Notes: a model not told the origin generated them from the sequence alone. DNA of 64,000 nt from Larkinella sp965227735 (GCF_965227735.1 NZ_OZ245776.1:3286001-3350000); one strand, 5' to 3'; shown: positions 1 through 11,000, counted from the stretch's first letter. A program made the numbers and translations.

Positions 1-348
1 AACGCCCTTCAGCATCAATTCCCGCCACCCCAGCACCTGTAGCACCACGAACAGGGCCCCCAGAAAAACCGTCGTGCCCAGATACAGCCGGTATTGCGTA
101 AACCGCTCATGTCGAAAGGCCCCGTTGGCAATGTGCAACGTCAGGCTACTGGCCAGAATAACGCCCGTGCTGGCTAGAAAAACCGTGGGCAGCGGAACAG
201 CACGCCAGTCGGAACCCACTTTTCGGGCGATGTAAGCCAGCAGCAGAACGGTGAAACTAAAAATACTGGCGGCAATGCACAGCCACAGCATGAAGCGCTT
301 GGGCTCCCGGCGACGCGTCATAAAGTTATTCTGGCGACGGGTTTCCAT
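1..348 (-). CDS. cytochrome c oxidase subunit III (partial, C-terminus off window)
   Basis: Reading the minus strand from an ATG at 346-348 gives 116 uninterrupted codons running off the left edge. The product begins with a basic cytoplasmic stretch (METRRQNNFMTRRREPK) followed by three hydrophobic segments near residues 19-40, 54-73 and 88-107, with LLLAYIARK after the first and VILASSLTLH in the second. This pattern matches heme-copper oxidase subunit III-like proteins of Bacteroidota, which sit in the inner membrane and support the cytochrome oxidase core. The C-terminal helices are missing because of the window edge. The family call is from pattern recognition; another small oxidase-associated membrane protein is possible but less likely. 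Confidence 0.65.
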   Translation of the reverse strand, partial: METRRQNNFMTRRREPKRFMLWLCIAASIFSFTVLLLAYIARKVGSDWRAVPLPTVFLASTGVILASSLTLHIANGAFRHERFTQYRLYLGTTVFLGALFVVLQVLGWRELMLKGV

Positions 349-742
349 CGGGCGACACCACCACGGTTTTAAGGTTTGTTTGCCAAACGCAAACCGGCCA
401 AAAATGGTTTGGCGCATTTGGCAGTTCGTAAAAATACAACACGATTCGGGATGGATAAAGTCCTTTACTACCCAATTTAAAGCATGTTACTACACTGCCA
501 TTAAATCGCTCGACAATACATGAAAAAACCGCCTTTTATCTTTATAAAATCCAGTAATACAGCCAATTTCAGCTTAAAACATAATTATATTGAGGTGATT
601 ATGGATAACCGGATACTAAGTTAAAGTAACTTCAAGTTTTGCGGCCCAATTTTTGTTAGCTATCTTTCCAAAATATTAAGATTCTTCTATTTGTCCCGCT
701 TTCTGCTGAGGTGCCTATTGGTATTTATTAACTCATCTTTCT
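349..742. other. intergenic region between divergent cox and sugar-dehydrogenase genes
   Basis: This stretch of nearly 400 bases holds no convincing gene; the plus-strand frame open from 251 is mostly the shadow of the oxidase gene. It contains an imperfect inverted repeat at 381-423 near the oxidase start and a Bacteroidota-type promoter for the gene at 743. The remainder is AT-rich. Confidence 0.6.
638..668 (+). promoter_or_regulatory. putative Bacteroidota sigma-ABfr promoter
   Basis: TTTG at 638-641 is followed after 19 bases by TATCTTTC at 661-668, one mismatch from the Bacteroidota -7 consensus TAnnTTTG. A transcription start near 675 would give a leader of about 70 bases before the start codon at 743. 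Confidence 0.45.
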
Positions 743-3700
743 ATGCTCAACTCCTTTACTTCACGTACCTGTGCTGCTCTGATATTGTCTGTATTCCTGT
801 CTCTGATCGGGTACGGACAAGTGGGAATAAATATGGAAGACAAGGATTACATTAACTCCGTTACCCCCGCTCCGAATCCCGCTGTCAGTTTCAAAGCCGC
901 CACCAATTTGGTCTTCGATAAAGCCGGCAACCTGTATGTTGCGTGCCGGTATGGACTGGTCTACCGGGTCAAAAGGGGCGAGACCAAGGCCACGGTTATT
1001 CTGGATATTCAGGAAGAAGTGGCCGGGTATGGCGACCACGGCCTGCTGGGATTTACGCTGGACCGCGATTTTTTGACGAATGGCCGGTTTTTCGTTTACT
1101 ATACCGTCGATATATACTGGTACGATAATGTCGGCAAGCCGGATTATCAGCCCAATAAATCAACGGATAATGTGGCAACCATCGGGCGGCTGGTCCGGTA
1201 TACCGTCAATCCCAACAATGAGTATAAGGCCGATCCGGCCAGCCGGAAAATCCTGATCGGTGAAACCATGGAGGACGGCGTCCCGATTGTTACCGCTTCG
1301 CACGCGGGCGGTGGGCTAACCACCGGGACCGATGGCAGCATTCTGTTGGGCACGGGCGATGCCGCCAGCTTTGTGGAGGTAGACATCGGCTGTAACAATA
1401 CGACCTGGTACCTACAGGCCATCGACCGAAAAATCATTAAAACCATTCCGTCGGACGGATACGGGGGCTGTAACACCTATAGCCCGGACCGGATTACGGA
1501 GAACATCGGCGCATACCGCTCGCAGGCCCTGTTTTCACTTTGCGGTAAGATTCTGCGAATCAATCCGGAAAACGGAGAAGGCTACCCTTCCAACCCCTTC
1601 TACAAAGGTGCCGGTTCGGATCTGAAACTGGCCCAGAACCGGGTGTATGCGCTCGGTTTCCGGCAGGCCTTTAAAATGTCGGTACGACCCAATACGGGCA
1701 ATCCTGACCCATCCGGCGGAAATCCGGGCGTTCTTTACGTCGGTGACGTAGGCTTTTCGTCCTGGGAAGAGCTGAACGTGGTGTCGGCACCGGGCCAGAA
1801 CTTTGGCTGGCCCTACTACGAAGGCCATGCTCAGGGCCGGATCGGCTATTGGAAATCGGAAGCTTTCAAACCGGCGAATCCCATCAAACCCCGCATCCAG
1901 TACCGGGAGAATAAGAACACGGAAATCATTCAGGGCAACACCGTCGTTAGCTCCGACAAACGGCCGCTCGAAGGAAACTGCATCATCGGTGGCGTCTGGC
2001 ACGAAGGTGGCGGAAATTACCCGAAAGAATTTCAGGACACGTATTACTTTGCCGACTACGGAACCGGCTGGATTGCGGGTGCCAAATTTGGCCATGACGA
2101 AAACCCGGAAGCGGGGAGTCTCTTTAAAATGGCCACGAAAATGACCGTCACCCCCTTTTCGGAAAGGATTGTGGGGATGGCATTCAACCCCTATGACCGG
2201 AACATTTATTACGTCACCCTGGGCGAAAAATCGCTGGTTCGTCAGTTTGCCTTTACCACCAACCAGCCGCCAACCGCCGTCATTACCCAGGATAAAACGT
2301 TTGGTAACAGTCCATTGGTCGTTAATTTCTCCGCCAACGATTCGTATGACCCGGAAGGAACCGATCTGAGTTATGAATGGAATTTTGGCGACGGCAGTTC
2401 CAAGAATCTGACTAAAAACCCGCCCGCCAAAACCTTCACTTTCGGCGGCCAGAAGTCTTACACCGTTTCGCTGAAAGTGACGGATGCAGCGGGAAAAAGC
2501 AACACCACGCAGACGGTTATTTCACTCAACAACACCCCCCCAACCATTCAAACCACCAGTGTCGACGGCTACAACTCGATTTCGCTGCCGCAAACGATCA
2601 ACCTGAATGCGACGGCGACAGACAGCCAGACACCGGCGGATCAGTTAAAATACCAGTGGAACGTGTATCTCTACCACAATGACCACCGGCATTCGGTGTC
2701 TATCTTCAACGGCCCAACCGGAACGGTGACGCTGACGGAAGGCGACTGTGATGGCGAAGCCAGCTACTGGTATGGCCTGGTTCTGGACGTTACCGACGGG
2801 GGTGGTCTGACAACCACATACACCAAATACGTTTACCTGAACTGTGCGGGTCAGCAACAATCCATCACCTTTGATCCGATTGGCGACAAAGCTCCCACCG
2901 CCCCGTCGTTCAGGCCCCCGGTTTCGGCCACGTCCGGTTTGCCGATTTCCCTGTATGTGGCCGATGGCCCCGCCGTCATCGAAAATGGCCAGGTTCGGTT
3001 AACGGGCGGGATTGGCCGGGTTACGATCCGCGCCACCCAACACGGAAACGGTCAATACAAATACGCACAGCCGGTCGAGCGGTCTTTCATGGTAACCAAC
3101 AATGCCCCCTCGACGCCGGATACGCAGAACCCTTCAGCTCCCTCCGGTCTGGCCGCTTCCAACATTACGGCCACGTCGCTGCAACTGAACTGGAACGCGT
3201 CGTCGGATAATGTGGGTGTAACCGGCTATGATGTCTACCAGGGTGGGACAAAAATCAATACCAACCTGGTCTCGGGCACCACGTTTGCCGTTACGGGACT
3301 GAGCCCCAGCACCGCTTATGCCTTCCATGTGATAGCCCGGGATGCCGCTTCAAACAGTTCCGGCAACAGCAACACGGCCAATGCAACCACCTCGGCCGCT
3401 CCGTCCGGCAACCAGCCTCCGGTGGTTCCCGGCACACTTTCGCTTAATGCGGCCACGGTGAATGTCCTTTATACATCCAATGCGCTCACGGCTTTTACCG
3501 ATCCGGAAGGCGATGCGCTGACTTATTCGCTGGCGGGTTTGCCCGGCACGTTGAATTTCAATGCCACCAACCGAACCATTACGGGCACCCCAACCGCTAC
3601 GGCAACGTACTCGCTCACGTATTCGGCCACGGATAACCAGCACCCGGCGGTGACCACCCTGGTGACACTGACGGTCAATGGAACATCCACCATACCGACT

Positions 3701-6700
3701 GCCAATCTGGACGGGTATCTGACGCAGGAAGTCAATTGCAACACGCTTTCGGGCTGGGCCTGGGACCGTACGGCCCCCAATACACCCGTTACGATTGAGT
3801 TTTTCGATGGAGCTTCCATTGCCGCCGGTACTCCGCTGGGGTCTGTGGTGGCTAACGTCTACCAGCAGCATTTGAAAGATGCGGGCAAAGGAAACGGCGA
3901 ACACTGGTACAACTTCCCGATCCCGGAAAGCGTTAAAACCAGCACGAACCGCACCATCTGGGCACGGGTACAGAATTCCGAGTTCACCCTCAAGTGGGCT
4001 CCCAAAACCATCAACTGTGCCGGTAGCGGAGTTCCGCCTGCCAACCTGCCACCGACTCCGCCCTCGGTGTCGTCCTTGTCGGCCTTCGTAAACACCGCCT
4101 TTACGTCCGCAGCACTGGCCGCGTTCACCGACCCGGAAAGCACTCCCCTGACTTATGAACTTCAGGGACTGCCCCAAAACCTGACCTTCAATGCCTCGAC
4201 ACGGGTCGTCAACGGGACACCGGCCACTACCGGCACGTTTAGCCTGACCTACACTGCCACCGATCAGCCGGGGGCTAAAACCAGCGTTGTCTTTTCGCTC
4301 ATCGTCAACGAAACCAATAACCCGCCCGCCAATGTGCCACCGGCAGCGCCAACCGTTTCGCCCCTGTCGGCAACCGTCAACGCGGCTTACTCAATGACCC
4401 TGCCCGCCTTCACCGATACCGATCCGCTCAGCTACACCCTCACCGGATTGCCATCAGGACTCGGTTTCAACGCCAGCACCCGCGTCATTTCCGGAGCGCC
4501 TACCCAGCAGGGTACTTTCACGCTCACCTACGCGGCCAATGATGGAAAAGTCACCGAAAGCACAACCATCAGCCTGGCCGTAGCCGCCGGAACCGGCAAC
4601 CCGCCCCCGGTGGTCACCGGTAGCTTTGAAGGCTACCTCGATGTCGTCAATTGTTCGACGTTCTCGGGCTGGATATGGGACCGCGACAAACCCAACACGC
4701 CCATTACCATCGAGTTTATGGACGGACCAACCGTAGCCGGTTCAACGGTGATCGACCAGACCGTGGCCAATATTTTCCGGCAGGATCTGAAAAATGCCAA
4801 TAAAGGCAATGGCGCTCATGGCTATAGCTTTGTGGTGCCGGAACAACTCAAGGACAACCAGACGCACACGATCTGGGCCCGGGTGGTCGGCTCTGAATTT
4901 ATTCTCAAGTGGGCTCCCAAAACGATTACATGTGTGGGAACCGGAACACCACCCGCCAATGCAGCCCCGGTAGCCCCGGCGGTTTCGCCCCTCTCGGCGA
5001 CAGTAAACGTGGGATTCACGGCCAGTGCGCTACCGGTTTTCACCGATGCCGAGAACGATGCACTGACCTACACCCTGACGGGCTTACCCGGCAATCTGTC
5101 GTTTGATGCCAATACGCGCGTGATTTCCGGAACGCCGACACAACAGGGAACCTTCACGCTGACCTATTCGGCGAAGGACAGCCAACATGCCCCGGTGCCG
5201 ACCACACTGACACTGACCGTCAACGCGGGAGGAGACACACCACCGGCCAACGTTCCTCCGGCGGCCCCGGCGGTTTCGCCCCTCTCGGCCACCGTCAATG
5301 CCGCCTATTCGTCCACCTTACCGGCTTTCACCGATACCGATCCGCTGTCTTATACCCTCACCGGGTTGCCATCGGGACTCGGTTTCAATGCCAGTACGCG
5401 CGTCATTTCCGGAACGCCTACGCAGCAGGGAACTTTCTCGCTGACGTATGCCGCCAACGATGGGAAAGTCACCGAAAGCACAACCATCAGCCTGGCTGTT
5501 GCGGCTGGCGGCACCGCGCCCCCACCGGCTCCGGCGGCTAACTTCGACGGATACCTGGCGAAGGAAGTCAGTTGCAGCACGATTTCGGGTTGGGCCTGGG
5601 AGCGGGCCAAAGGCAATGCGGTGGTCACGGTCGAGTTTTTCGTCGGTGCTTCGATTGCTAACGGTACGTCACTGGGTTCCATTCCCGCCGACGTTTTCAA
5701 ACAGCACTTGCTGGATGCCGGCAAAGGAAACGGGATACACTGGTTTGATTTCCCCATGCCGGAAAGTATTAAAAACGGTCAGAATCAGACCATCTGGGCG
5801 CGGGTGGTCGGATCCGATTTTACCCTGAAAGATTCGCCGAAAATTATCAATTGTGCGGGAAGCGGAACACCACCAGCCAATGCGGCTCCGGTGGCTCCTG
5901 CGAGCATCTCACCCTTGTCGGCCACCATCAATGTCGCCTTCACGGCCAGTGCGCTGCCAGTTTTCACCGATGCCGAAAATGATCCGCTGACCTACACCCT
6001 GACGGGGTTGCCCAATGGCGTTAACTTCGATGTCAATACGCGTGTGATCTCCGGTACACCGACCGCCAGCGGCCCCTTTACGCTGACTTACTCAGCCAAA
6101 GACAGCCAGAATTCGCCGGTTTCAACCACGCTAACCCTGACGGTCAATACCGGTGGTGGCACTACGCCCCCGCCCACCAGTGGCGGCAGTGGACCGGGCA
6201 ATTACGAAGGGTACCTTGATGTGGTCAATTGCACCAGCATTCAGGGCTGGCTTTGGGATCGCAACCGCCCGAACACACCCATTACCGTTGAATTCCTGGA
6301 TGGGAATACGGTGGTAGGCGCGGTCGATGCCAATATTTTCCGGCAGGATCTGAAAAATGCCAACAAAGGCAACGGGATTCACGGGTACAGTTTCACGGTA
6401 CCGGCCTCACTCAAGGATGGGCAGAATCACTCGATCAGTGGTCGGGTGCCGGGTGGTAATTTCACTCTGAAATGGTCGCCCAAAATCCTGAATTGCCCCA
6501 ATGGCAGTCGGCAGGGAATAGACGAGCGCGTCGAGTTAAGCATGGAGCTGACGGTCAGTCCAAACCCCAGCCGGGGCAAGGTCGAAATCAAGTACATGGT
6601 GGAGGCCGATCGCTGGGCTGATTTGCAGGTGGTAGACATGATGGGTCGTTCGATCTGGCAAAAAGCGACCATTGGCACAGGCAAAATGGAGCGCGAAACC

Positions 6701-6793
6701 ATCGATCTGAGTTCGGAGGGAGCCAATTTGTACTTAATTCAGTTGCAGACTGCCAAACAGATTGTTACCAGACGCTTGCTAATTAATCGCTAA
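743..6793 (+). CDS. giant T9SS-exported PQQ-type sugar dehydrogenase-like multi-Ig protein
   Basis: The 2016-residue product starts with a signal peptide (to about residue 26). Residues about 50-500 form a glucose/sorbosone dehydrogenase (HHIP-like) propeller: the SHAGGG motif near 186 supplies the family's catalytic histidine position, and GDVGFSSWEELN and NFGWPYYEG are family hallmarks. A PKD domain (WNFGDGS) follows near 505-600, then two beta domains, a fibronectin III domain near 795-875, six putative-Ig (He_PIG) repeats and four copies of a roughly 100-residue module with VNC, GWxWDR and KGNGxHGY motifs. The C-terminus (SPNPSRGKVEI, DMMGR, RRLLINR) is a type A T9SS sorting domain. It is probably secreted or surface-anchored and binds or oxidises sugars. 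The cofactor is inferred from the family. It is paralogous to the gene at 8005. Confidence 0.85.
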   Translation: MLNSFTSRTCAALILSVFLSLIGYGQVGINMEDKDYINSVTPAPNPAVSFKAATNLVFDKAGNLYVACRYGLVYRVKRGETKATVILDIQEEVAGYGDHGLLGFTLDRDFLTNGRFFVYYTVDIYWYDNVGKPDYQPNKSTDNVATIGRLVRYTVNPNNEYKADPASRKILIGETMEDGVPIVTASHAGGGLTTGTDGSILLGTGDAASFVEVDIGCNNTTWYLQAIDRKIIKTIPSDGYGGCNTYSPDRITENIGAYRSQALFSLCGKILRINPENGEGYPSNPFYKGAGSDLKLAQNRVYALGFRQAFKMSVRPNTGNPDPSGGNPGVLYVGDVGFSSWEELNVVSAPGQNFGWPYYEGHAQGRIGYWKSEAFKPANPIKPRIQYRENKNTEIIQGNTVVSSDKRPLEGNCIIGGVWHEGGGNYPKEFQDTYYFADYGTGWIAGAKFGHDENPEAGSLFKMATKMTVTPFSERIVGMAFNPYDRNIYYVTLGEKSLVRQFAFTTNQPPTAVITQDKTFGNSPLVVNFSANDSYDPEGTDLSYEWNFGDGSSKNLTKNPPAKTFTFGGQKSYTVSLKVTDAAGKSNTTQTVISLNNTPPTIQTTSVDGYNSISLPQTINLNATATDSQTPADQLKYQWNVYLYHNDHRHSVSIFNGPTGTVTLTEGDCDGEASYWYGLVLDVTDGGGLTTTYTKYVYLNCAGQQQSITFDPIGDKAPTAPSFRPPVSATSGLPISLYVADGPAVIENGQVRLTGGIGRVTIRATQHGNGQYKYAQPVERSFMVTNNAPSTPDTQNPSAPSGLAASNITATSLQLNWNASSDNVGVTGYDVYQGGTKINTNLVSGTTFAVTGLSPSTAYAFHVIARDAASNSSGNSNTANATTSAAPSGNQPPVVPGTLSLNAATVNVLYTSNALTAFTDPEGDALTYSLAGLPGTLNFNATNRTITGTPTATATYSLTYSATDNQHPAVTTLVTLTVNGTSTIPTANLDGYLTQEVNCNTLSGWAWDRTAPNTPVTIEFFDGASIAAGTPLGSVVANVYQQHLKDAGKGNGEHWYNFPIPESVKTSTNRTIWARVQNSEFTLKWAPKTINCAGSGVPPANLPPTPPSVSSLSAFVNTAFTSAALAAFTDPESTPLTYELQGLPQNLTFNASTRVVNGTPATTGTFSLTYTATDQPGAKTSVVFSLIVNETNNPPANVPPAAPTVSPLSATVNAAYSMTLPAFTDTDPLSYTLTGLPSGLGFNASTRVISGAPTQQGTFTLTYAANDGKVTESTTISLAVAAGTGNPPPVVTGSFEGYLDVVNCSTFSGWIWDRDKPNTPITIEFMDGPTVAGSTVIDQTVANIFRQDLKNANKGNGAHGYSFVVPEQLKDNQTHTIWARVVGSEFILKWAPKTITCVGTGTPPANAAPVAPAVSPLSATVNVGFTASALPVFTDAENDALTYTLTGLPGNLSFDANTRVISGTPTQQGTFTLTYSAKDSQHAPVPTTLTLTVNAGGDTPPANVPPAAPAVSPLSATVNAAYSSTLPAFTDTDPLSYTLTGLPSGLGFNASTRVISGTPTQQGTFSLTYAANDGKVTESTTISLAVAAGGTAPPPAPAANFDGYLAKEVSCSTISGWAWERAKGNAVVTVEFFVGASIANGTSLGSIPADVFKQHLLDAGKGNGIHWFDFPMPESIKNGQNQTIWARVVGSDFTLKDSPKIINCAGSGTPPANAAPVAPASISPLSATINVAFTASALPVFTDAENDPLTYTLTGLPNGVNFDVNTRVISGTPTASGPFTLTYSAKDSQNSPVSTTLTLTVNTGGGTTPPPTSGGSGPGNYEGYLDVVNCTSIQGWLWDRNRPNTPITVEFLDGNTVVGAVDANIFRQDLKNANKGNGIHGYSFTVPASLKDGQNHSISGRVPGGNFTLKWSPKILNCPNGSRQGIDERVELSMELTVSPNPSRGKVEIKYMVEADRWADLQVVDMMGRSIWQKATIGTGKMERETIDLSSEGANLYLIQLQTAKQIVTRRLLINR
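5897..6487 (+). repeat. near-identical coding block shared with 14265-14855
   Basis: This block encodes the last putative-Ig repeat, the linker TTPPPTSGGSGPG and the last GW-W-D module of the first giant protein. It aligns to 14265-14855 at a constant offset of 8368 with no indels. In the first 280 bases only about six differences are visible, all apparently synonymous. Confidence 0.8.
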
Positions 6794-6815
6794 AAAAGTC
6801 TGCTTCCTTCAAAAA

Positions 6816-6849
6816 AAAGAACCCGTCGGTGAAAACTGACGGGTTCTTT
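6816..6849. terminator. bidirectional intrinsic terminator
   Basis: A perfect 12-bp stem AAAGAACCCGTC / GACGGGTTCTTT (6816-6827 and 6838-6849) encloses a 10-base loop between two convergent genes. An A-run lies on one side and T's on the other, so it can end the gene to the left and ispE on the right. Confidence 0.8.
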
Positions 6850-6881
6850 ACATTCGCATCGTTTTTGTTTTCAATAAGCGC

Positions 6882-7688
6882 TCATACGGTTTTCTGCCAG
6901 ACCTGATAGGGATGAAAAAAATCCGGTAATGATACCGCTTGCTCGAAAATACCGTAAATAGTGGAGCCCGAACCACTCATACTGGCATAGACAGCCCCCG
7001 CTTGGTATAGTTCTTGTTTCACTGTATCCAGAATCGGATAGACCGGGAAAAGGCTGGTTTCAAAATCATTTCGGATGGTATTTCGCCAGGTTTCCACCGG
7101 ATTTTGCAACAACGCACGCAGCGATGCAACGGGTTTTTGAGGTCGGACGCCGGCGTAGGCTTCGGCCGTTGAAATGGCCAGATTGGGATATACCAGAACG
7201 ATGGTGTAGCCACGGAGTGAGACGTCAATATCCTGAAAACGATCTCCCTTTTCGAAGCAATACAAGGGCCGATTCTGAATAAAAAAGGCACAATCACTGC
7301 CTAACCGGCGTGCATACGTTTCTAATTGCTCTTTTGACAAGGCCAGGTTGAATTGCTCGTTGAGCAGGATCAGCGTAAAGGCGGCATCGGCCGAACCTCC
7401 GCCCAGACCTGCTCCGATCGGGATGAGTTTATGCAGATACATCTGAACGGGCGGCAATTCAAAATCGACCTTCAGACTTTCATATGCCCGCAGGCAAAGG
7501 TTGGTAGCGGGGTCGCCCGGAATGTCGGTTCCACTGATTTCAAACGACGTTTTCGAGGCCGGAATGATTTCCAGCAGGTCGTTCAGCGGAACCGGGTAGA
7601 AGCACGATTCCAGATTATGAAAGCCATCCGGCCGTTTCTCCATGATCTGCAAACCGATGTTGATTTTGGCATTAGGGAAGCGTATCAT
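6882..7688 (-). CDS. ispE: 4-diphosphocytidyl-2-C-methyl-D-erythritol kinase
   Basis: IspE phosphorylates CDP-methylerythritol at the 2-position in the MEP pathway of isoprenoid precursor synthesis, in the cytoplasm. The 268-residue product opens with FPNAKINIGLQI, has the GHMP-kinase ATP loop PIGAGLGGGSADAAF near residues 90-104 and the C-terminal ASMSGSGSTIYGIF motif. Length is normal, if slightly short, for the family. It lies alone on the minus strand between two paralogous giant surface-protein genes, which have no evident functional link to it. Confidence 0.95.
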   Translation of the reverse strand: MIRFPNAKINIGLQIMEKRPDGFHNLESCFYPVPLNDLLEIIPASKTSFEISGTDIPGDPATNLCLRAYESLKVDFELPPVQMYLHKLIPIGAGLGGGSADAAFTLILLNEQFNLALSKEQLETYARRLGSDCAFFIQNRPLYCFEKGDRFQDIDVSLRGYTIVLVYPNLAISTAEAYAGVRPQKPVASLRALLQNPVETWRNTIRNDFETSLFPVYPILDTVKQELYQAGAVYASMSGSGSTIYGIFEQAVSLPDFFHPYQVWQKTV

Positions 7689-8004
7689 TCAAAAAGAAGT
7701 ATGACCTTTTAATAATTTAATCAAAGCAATTGACTCGCAGCTATGTTACCGATACGCTGATTATCAAAACATTAAGTTTACCGCTTAGTAAATTAGATTT
7801 CTACTAACATTGGACTTATTTGGATTTTTCTTATATTTCCATCCAGTTTTCCATCTGAATTTCAAAATTTCAGAGCCTAAATATACAGTACTTAGCGCTG
7901 CTAACTCCTTTTTATCGCCCTTAATGGATTTTTCCCATCTCATTTTACCCCAATTGTGAAGCACGATCTGCGCTGAATGACAACACTTAAGTAAATTTTA
8001 ATGT
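7689..8004. other. intergenic region between divergent ispE and second dehydrogenase gene
   Basis: No gene is seen here. A weak promoter-like pair, ATTG ending at 7812 and TATATTTC at 7832-7839 with a 19-base spacer, resembles the promoter of the paralogous gene at 743. It would leave a long leader of about 160 bases. Nothing else stands out. Confidence 0.4.
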
Positions 8005-11000
8005 ATGACAAACCTCTGTACTAAACTCAACAACTTACTCCTGGCCCTTACACTGGTTGCTGTTTTTGCCTCGAATGGATACAGCCAAAGTCCGGCTTTT
8101 CAGAAGAAGTTTACGCCGGCGACCTGTCTGGTGCTGTTGGCTTTACGTTCGACAAAAACGGGGCCATGTACGTGTGGGGAATTGATGGCCGGATTACCCG
8201 GGTAGACCCTCAGACGAAGCAGAAAACGCAATTGCTGGATATATCATCTGAAATAGGACGATATGATGATTACGGGTTGCTGGGTATGACGCTTGACAAC
8301 AACTTTCTGACCAATGGCCGGTTTTATTTGTTCTATGTCATCAAATATGCTTCCGTCAAATGGCAGGGGACATATGCCCGGGTTACGCGCTATGAAGCCA
8401 ACAAAGATGACGGATTCAAATCGATTAAGGCCAATAGCCGCAAGGTACTGATTGGCGAACCCGACCCCAATAATCCGAGTAAAGGCGTTCCCGGCGACTG
8501 TATTCCACTGACATCCAGCTCACACGCCGGGGGCGGTATTTCGATGGGTGAAGACGGTTCGCTGCTGATTCCAACGGGTGACGGAGCCGCGCCAGCCTTC
8601 GACCAGGGCTCGTATTCCGAATCCTACTACAGTCAATCTATTCAAAACGGATTTATCACGTCTGCGGAAAACATCGGCAGCTATCGTTCTCAGGTCGACT
8701 ATTCATTATCAGGTAAAATCCTTCGGATCAATCCCGAAAACGGGGATGGCGTGCCGGGCAATCCCGACTACAATCCCAGCGCTCCGCGTTCGATCAAAAG
8801 CCGGATTTTTGCTTCCGGTCTTCGCCAGCCCTTCCGGTCTTCGGTTCGTCCCAACACGGGGAGTGGCGACATCAACGCCGGAAATCCGGGCGCTTTGTAC
8901 GTGGGCGATGTTGGCTTTACGGACTGGGAAGAAATCAACGTGGTGAAGAAAGGTGCCAATTTTGGCTGGCCTTTCGAAGAAGGTCAATATGCTTCCAAGC
9001 GCGCCTACAACAAAACGGAATACAAACCGGCGGGTGTAACGTTTACCAAACCGGTGATTGCCTGGCGTTCAGGGCCTGGGCAGGTCAACAACAACGGAAC
9101 CCTGACCAATGTCAATGCAACACCAGCCAGCCTTTTGCCGGGCTATTGCGCCATTGGCGGTAGTTGGCATCCCGGTGGCGGAAACTACCCGGCCGAATAC
9201 CAGAACTCGTATTATTTTGCCGATTTTAACGGGGGATGGATTTCCAAAATGGCTTTCGACAGCGACAATCAGCCCCAACCGGCAACGTTGACCAAACTGT
9301 TGGATGGGGGTAGCTCGTACCAGTATATCACCTGCATCGCTTTCAACCCGGTCGATAAAAACATGTACTACCTGCGCTATCCGGAAGATGGCGGTGAGCG
9401 CGTGCGTCGGGTCATTTACAACGGAGCGGCCGGTGGCAGCCCGCCGGTGGCCATCATTCTATCGGACAAAAGCAATGGATCGAGCCCACTTACGGTTAAA
9501 TTTACCGGAAACACCTCCTATGATCCGGAAGGAAAAGCACTGACCTATGCCTGGGATTTTGGCGACAATACGAGCAGTACGTCCGCTAACCCCGAACATA
9601 CCTTCACCACCACGTCGACCTCGACAGTTTATACCGTTAAGCTGACGGTTACGGACCCCGATGGAAAAACCCATCAGACCACGAAAGCGATCACCGTCAG
9701 CAGTGCCAATAATTCAGCACCGGTTATTGTCAGCACCAGTATCGACGGACTGACCCAAATGAACCTGGATGAAATCCGGAACATCAATCTGTCGGCAGTG
9801 ATCACCGATGAAACCCCCGCCAATCAGTTGAGCTACAAATGGACGGTTTCGCTGTTCCACAACGATCACCAGCACGACGACTTTATAACCACCAGCCAGA
9901 CCTCCTCGGCTTCCCTGCCGCCGATTGGCTGCGACGGAACCCTGACCTTCTGGTATGGCGTGAAACTGGAAGTGACGGATGCGGGTGGCCTGAAAACGGA
10001 AACGATTCGGTATATCTACCCCGATTGTGCCGGAACTTCGCAAACCATCACACTCAACGACATTGCCGACCGGGCTCCTAATTCAGCGGCCTTTACGCCG
10101 GCAGCCTCTGCTTCGTCGGGAAAACCCATTGTTTTCTACGTCATTGCCGGACCTGCAGTGATTGCGGAAGGCAAAGTGTTTTTGACAGGCCGCCTGGGCA
10201 AAGTAACCATTCGGGCTGCACAACACGGTGGGGACGGTTTTAAACCCGCCCGCCCGGTGGAGAAGTCGTTCAACGTCGTCTCCGATGCCGCCGACAAGCA
10301 ACCGCCAACGGCACCGACATCTCTGGCACTCAGCAACATTACGCAGAATTCCATGCGGTTAACCTGGAACGCATCGACGGATAATGCCAGCGTAGCCAGT
10401 TACGAAGTGTATCGAAACAACGTTAAAATTGGCGACGTTACTTCCGGCACCAGTTACAACGCAACGGGACTGACGGCGGGTACGGAATATTATTTCTTCG
10501 TTCGGGCCATCGACCCGACCGGCAACGTGTCGGCCAATAGCAACACCGCAACGGGCACAACCACCGGAACCTCAACGCCACCGGCCAATTCGCCCCCAAC
10601 AGCCCCATCGGTAGGAGCCTTGACGGCCACCGTTAATACGAGCTACACGTCGAGCCAGCTCCCGCCGTTCAACGATACGGATGGCGATGCCCTGACCTAT
10701 ACCCTGACCGGACTGCCCGGCACCTTGAACTTCAATGCCAGCACCCGCATCATCTCCGGAACGCCGACCCAGGCGACCTCCTACAACCTGACCTACAGCG
10801 CAACGGATGGCAAGAGCAGCGCAGTCAATACGACGGTTACGCTGACGGTTAACACGTCGGGTACCGGCAACCCGCCCCCAACGGTTACCGGAAACTTTGA
10901 AGGCTATCTGGATGTAGTCAATTGCAACACGATTTCGGGCTGGGTATTCAACTACGATAGTCCCAATGCGCCGTATACCGTCGAATTTCTGGCCGCAACC

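Noticed and set aside
3350..4177. 275-codon minus-strand open frame inside the first giant gene
   Set aside because: Shadow caused by repetitive, GC-rich coding sequence.
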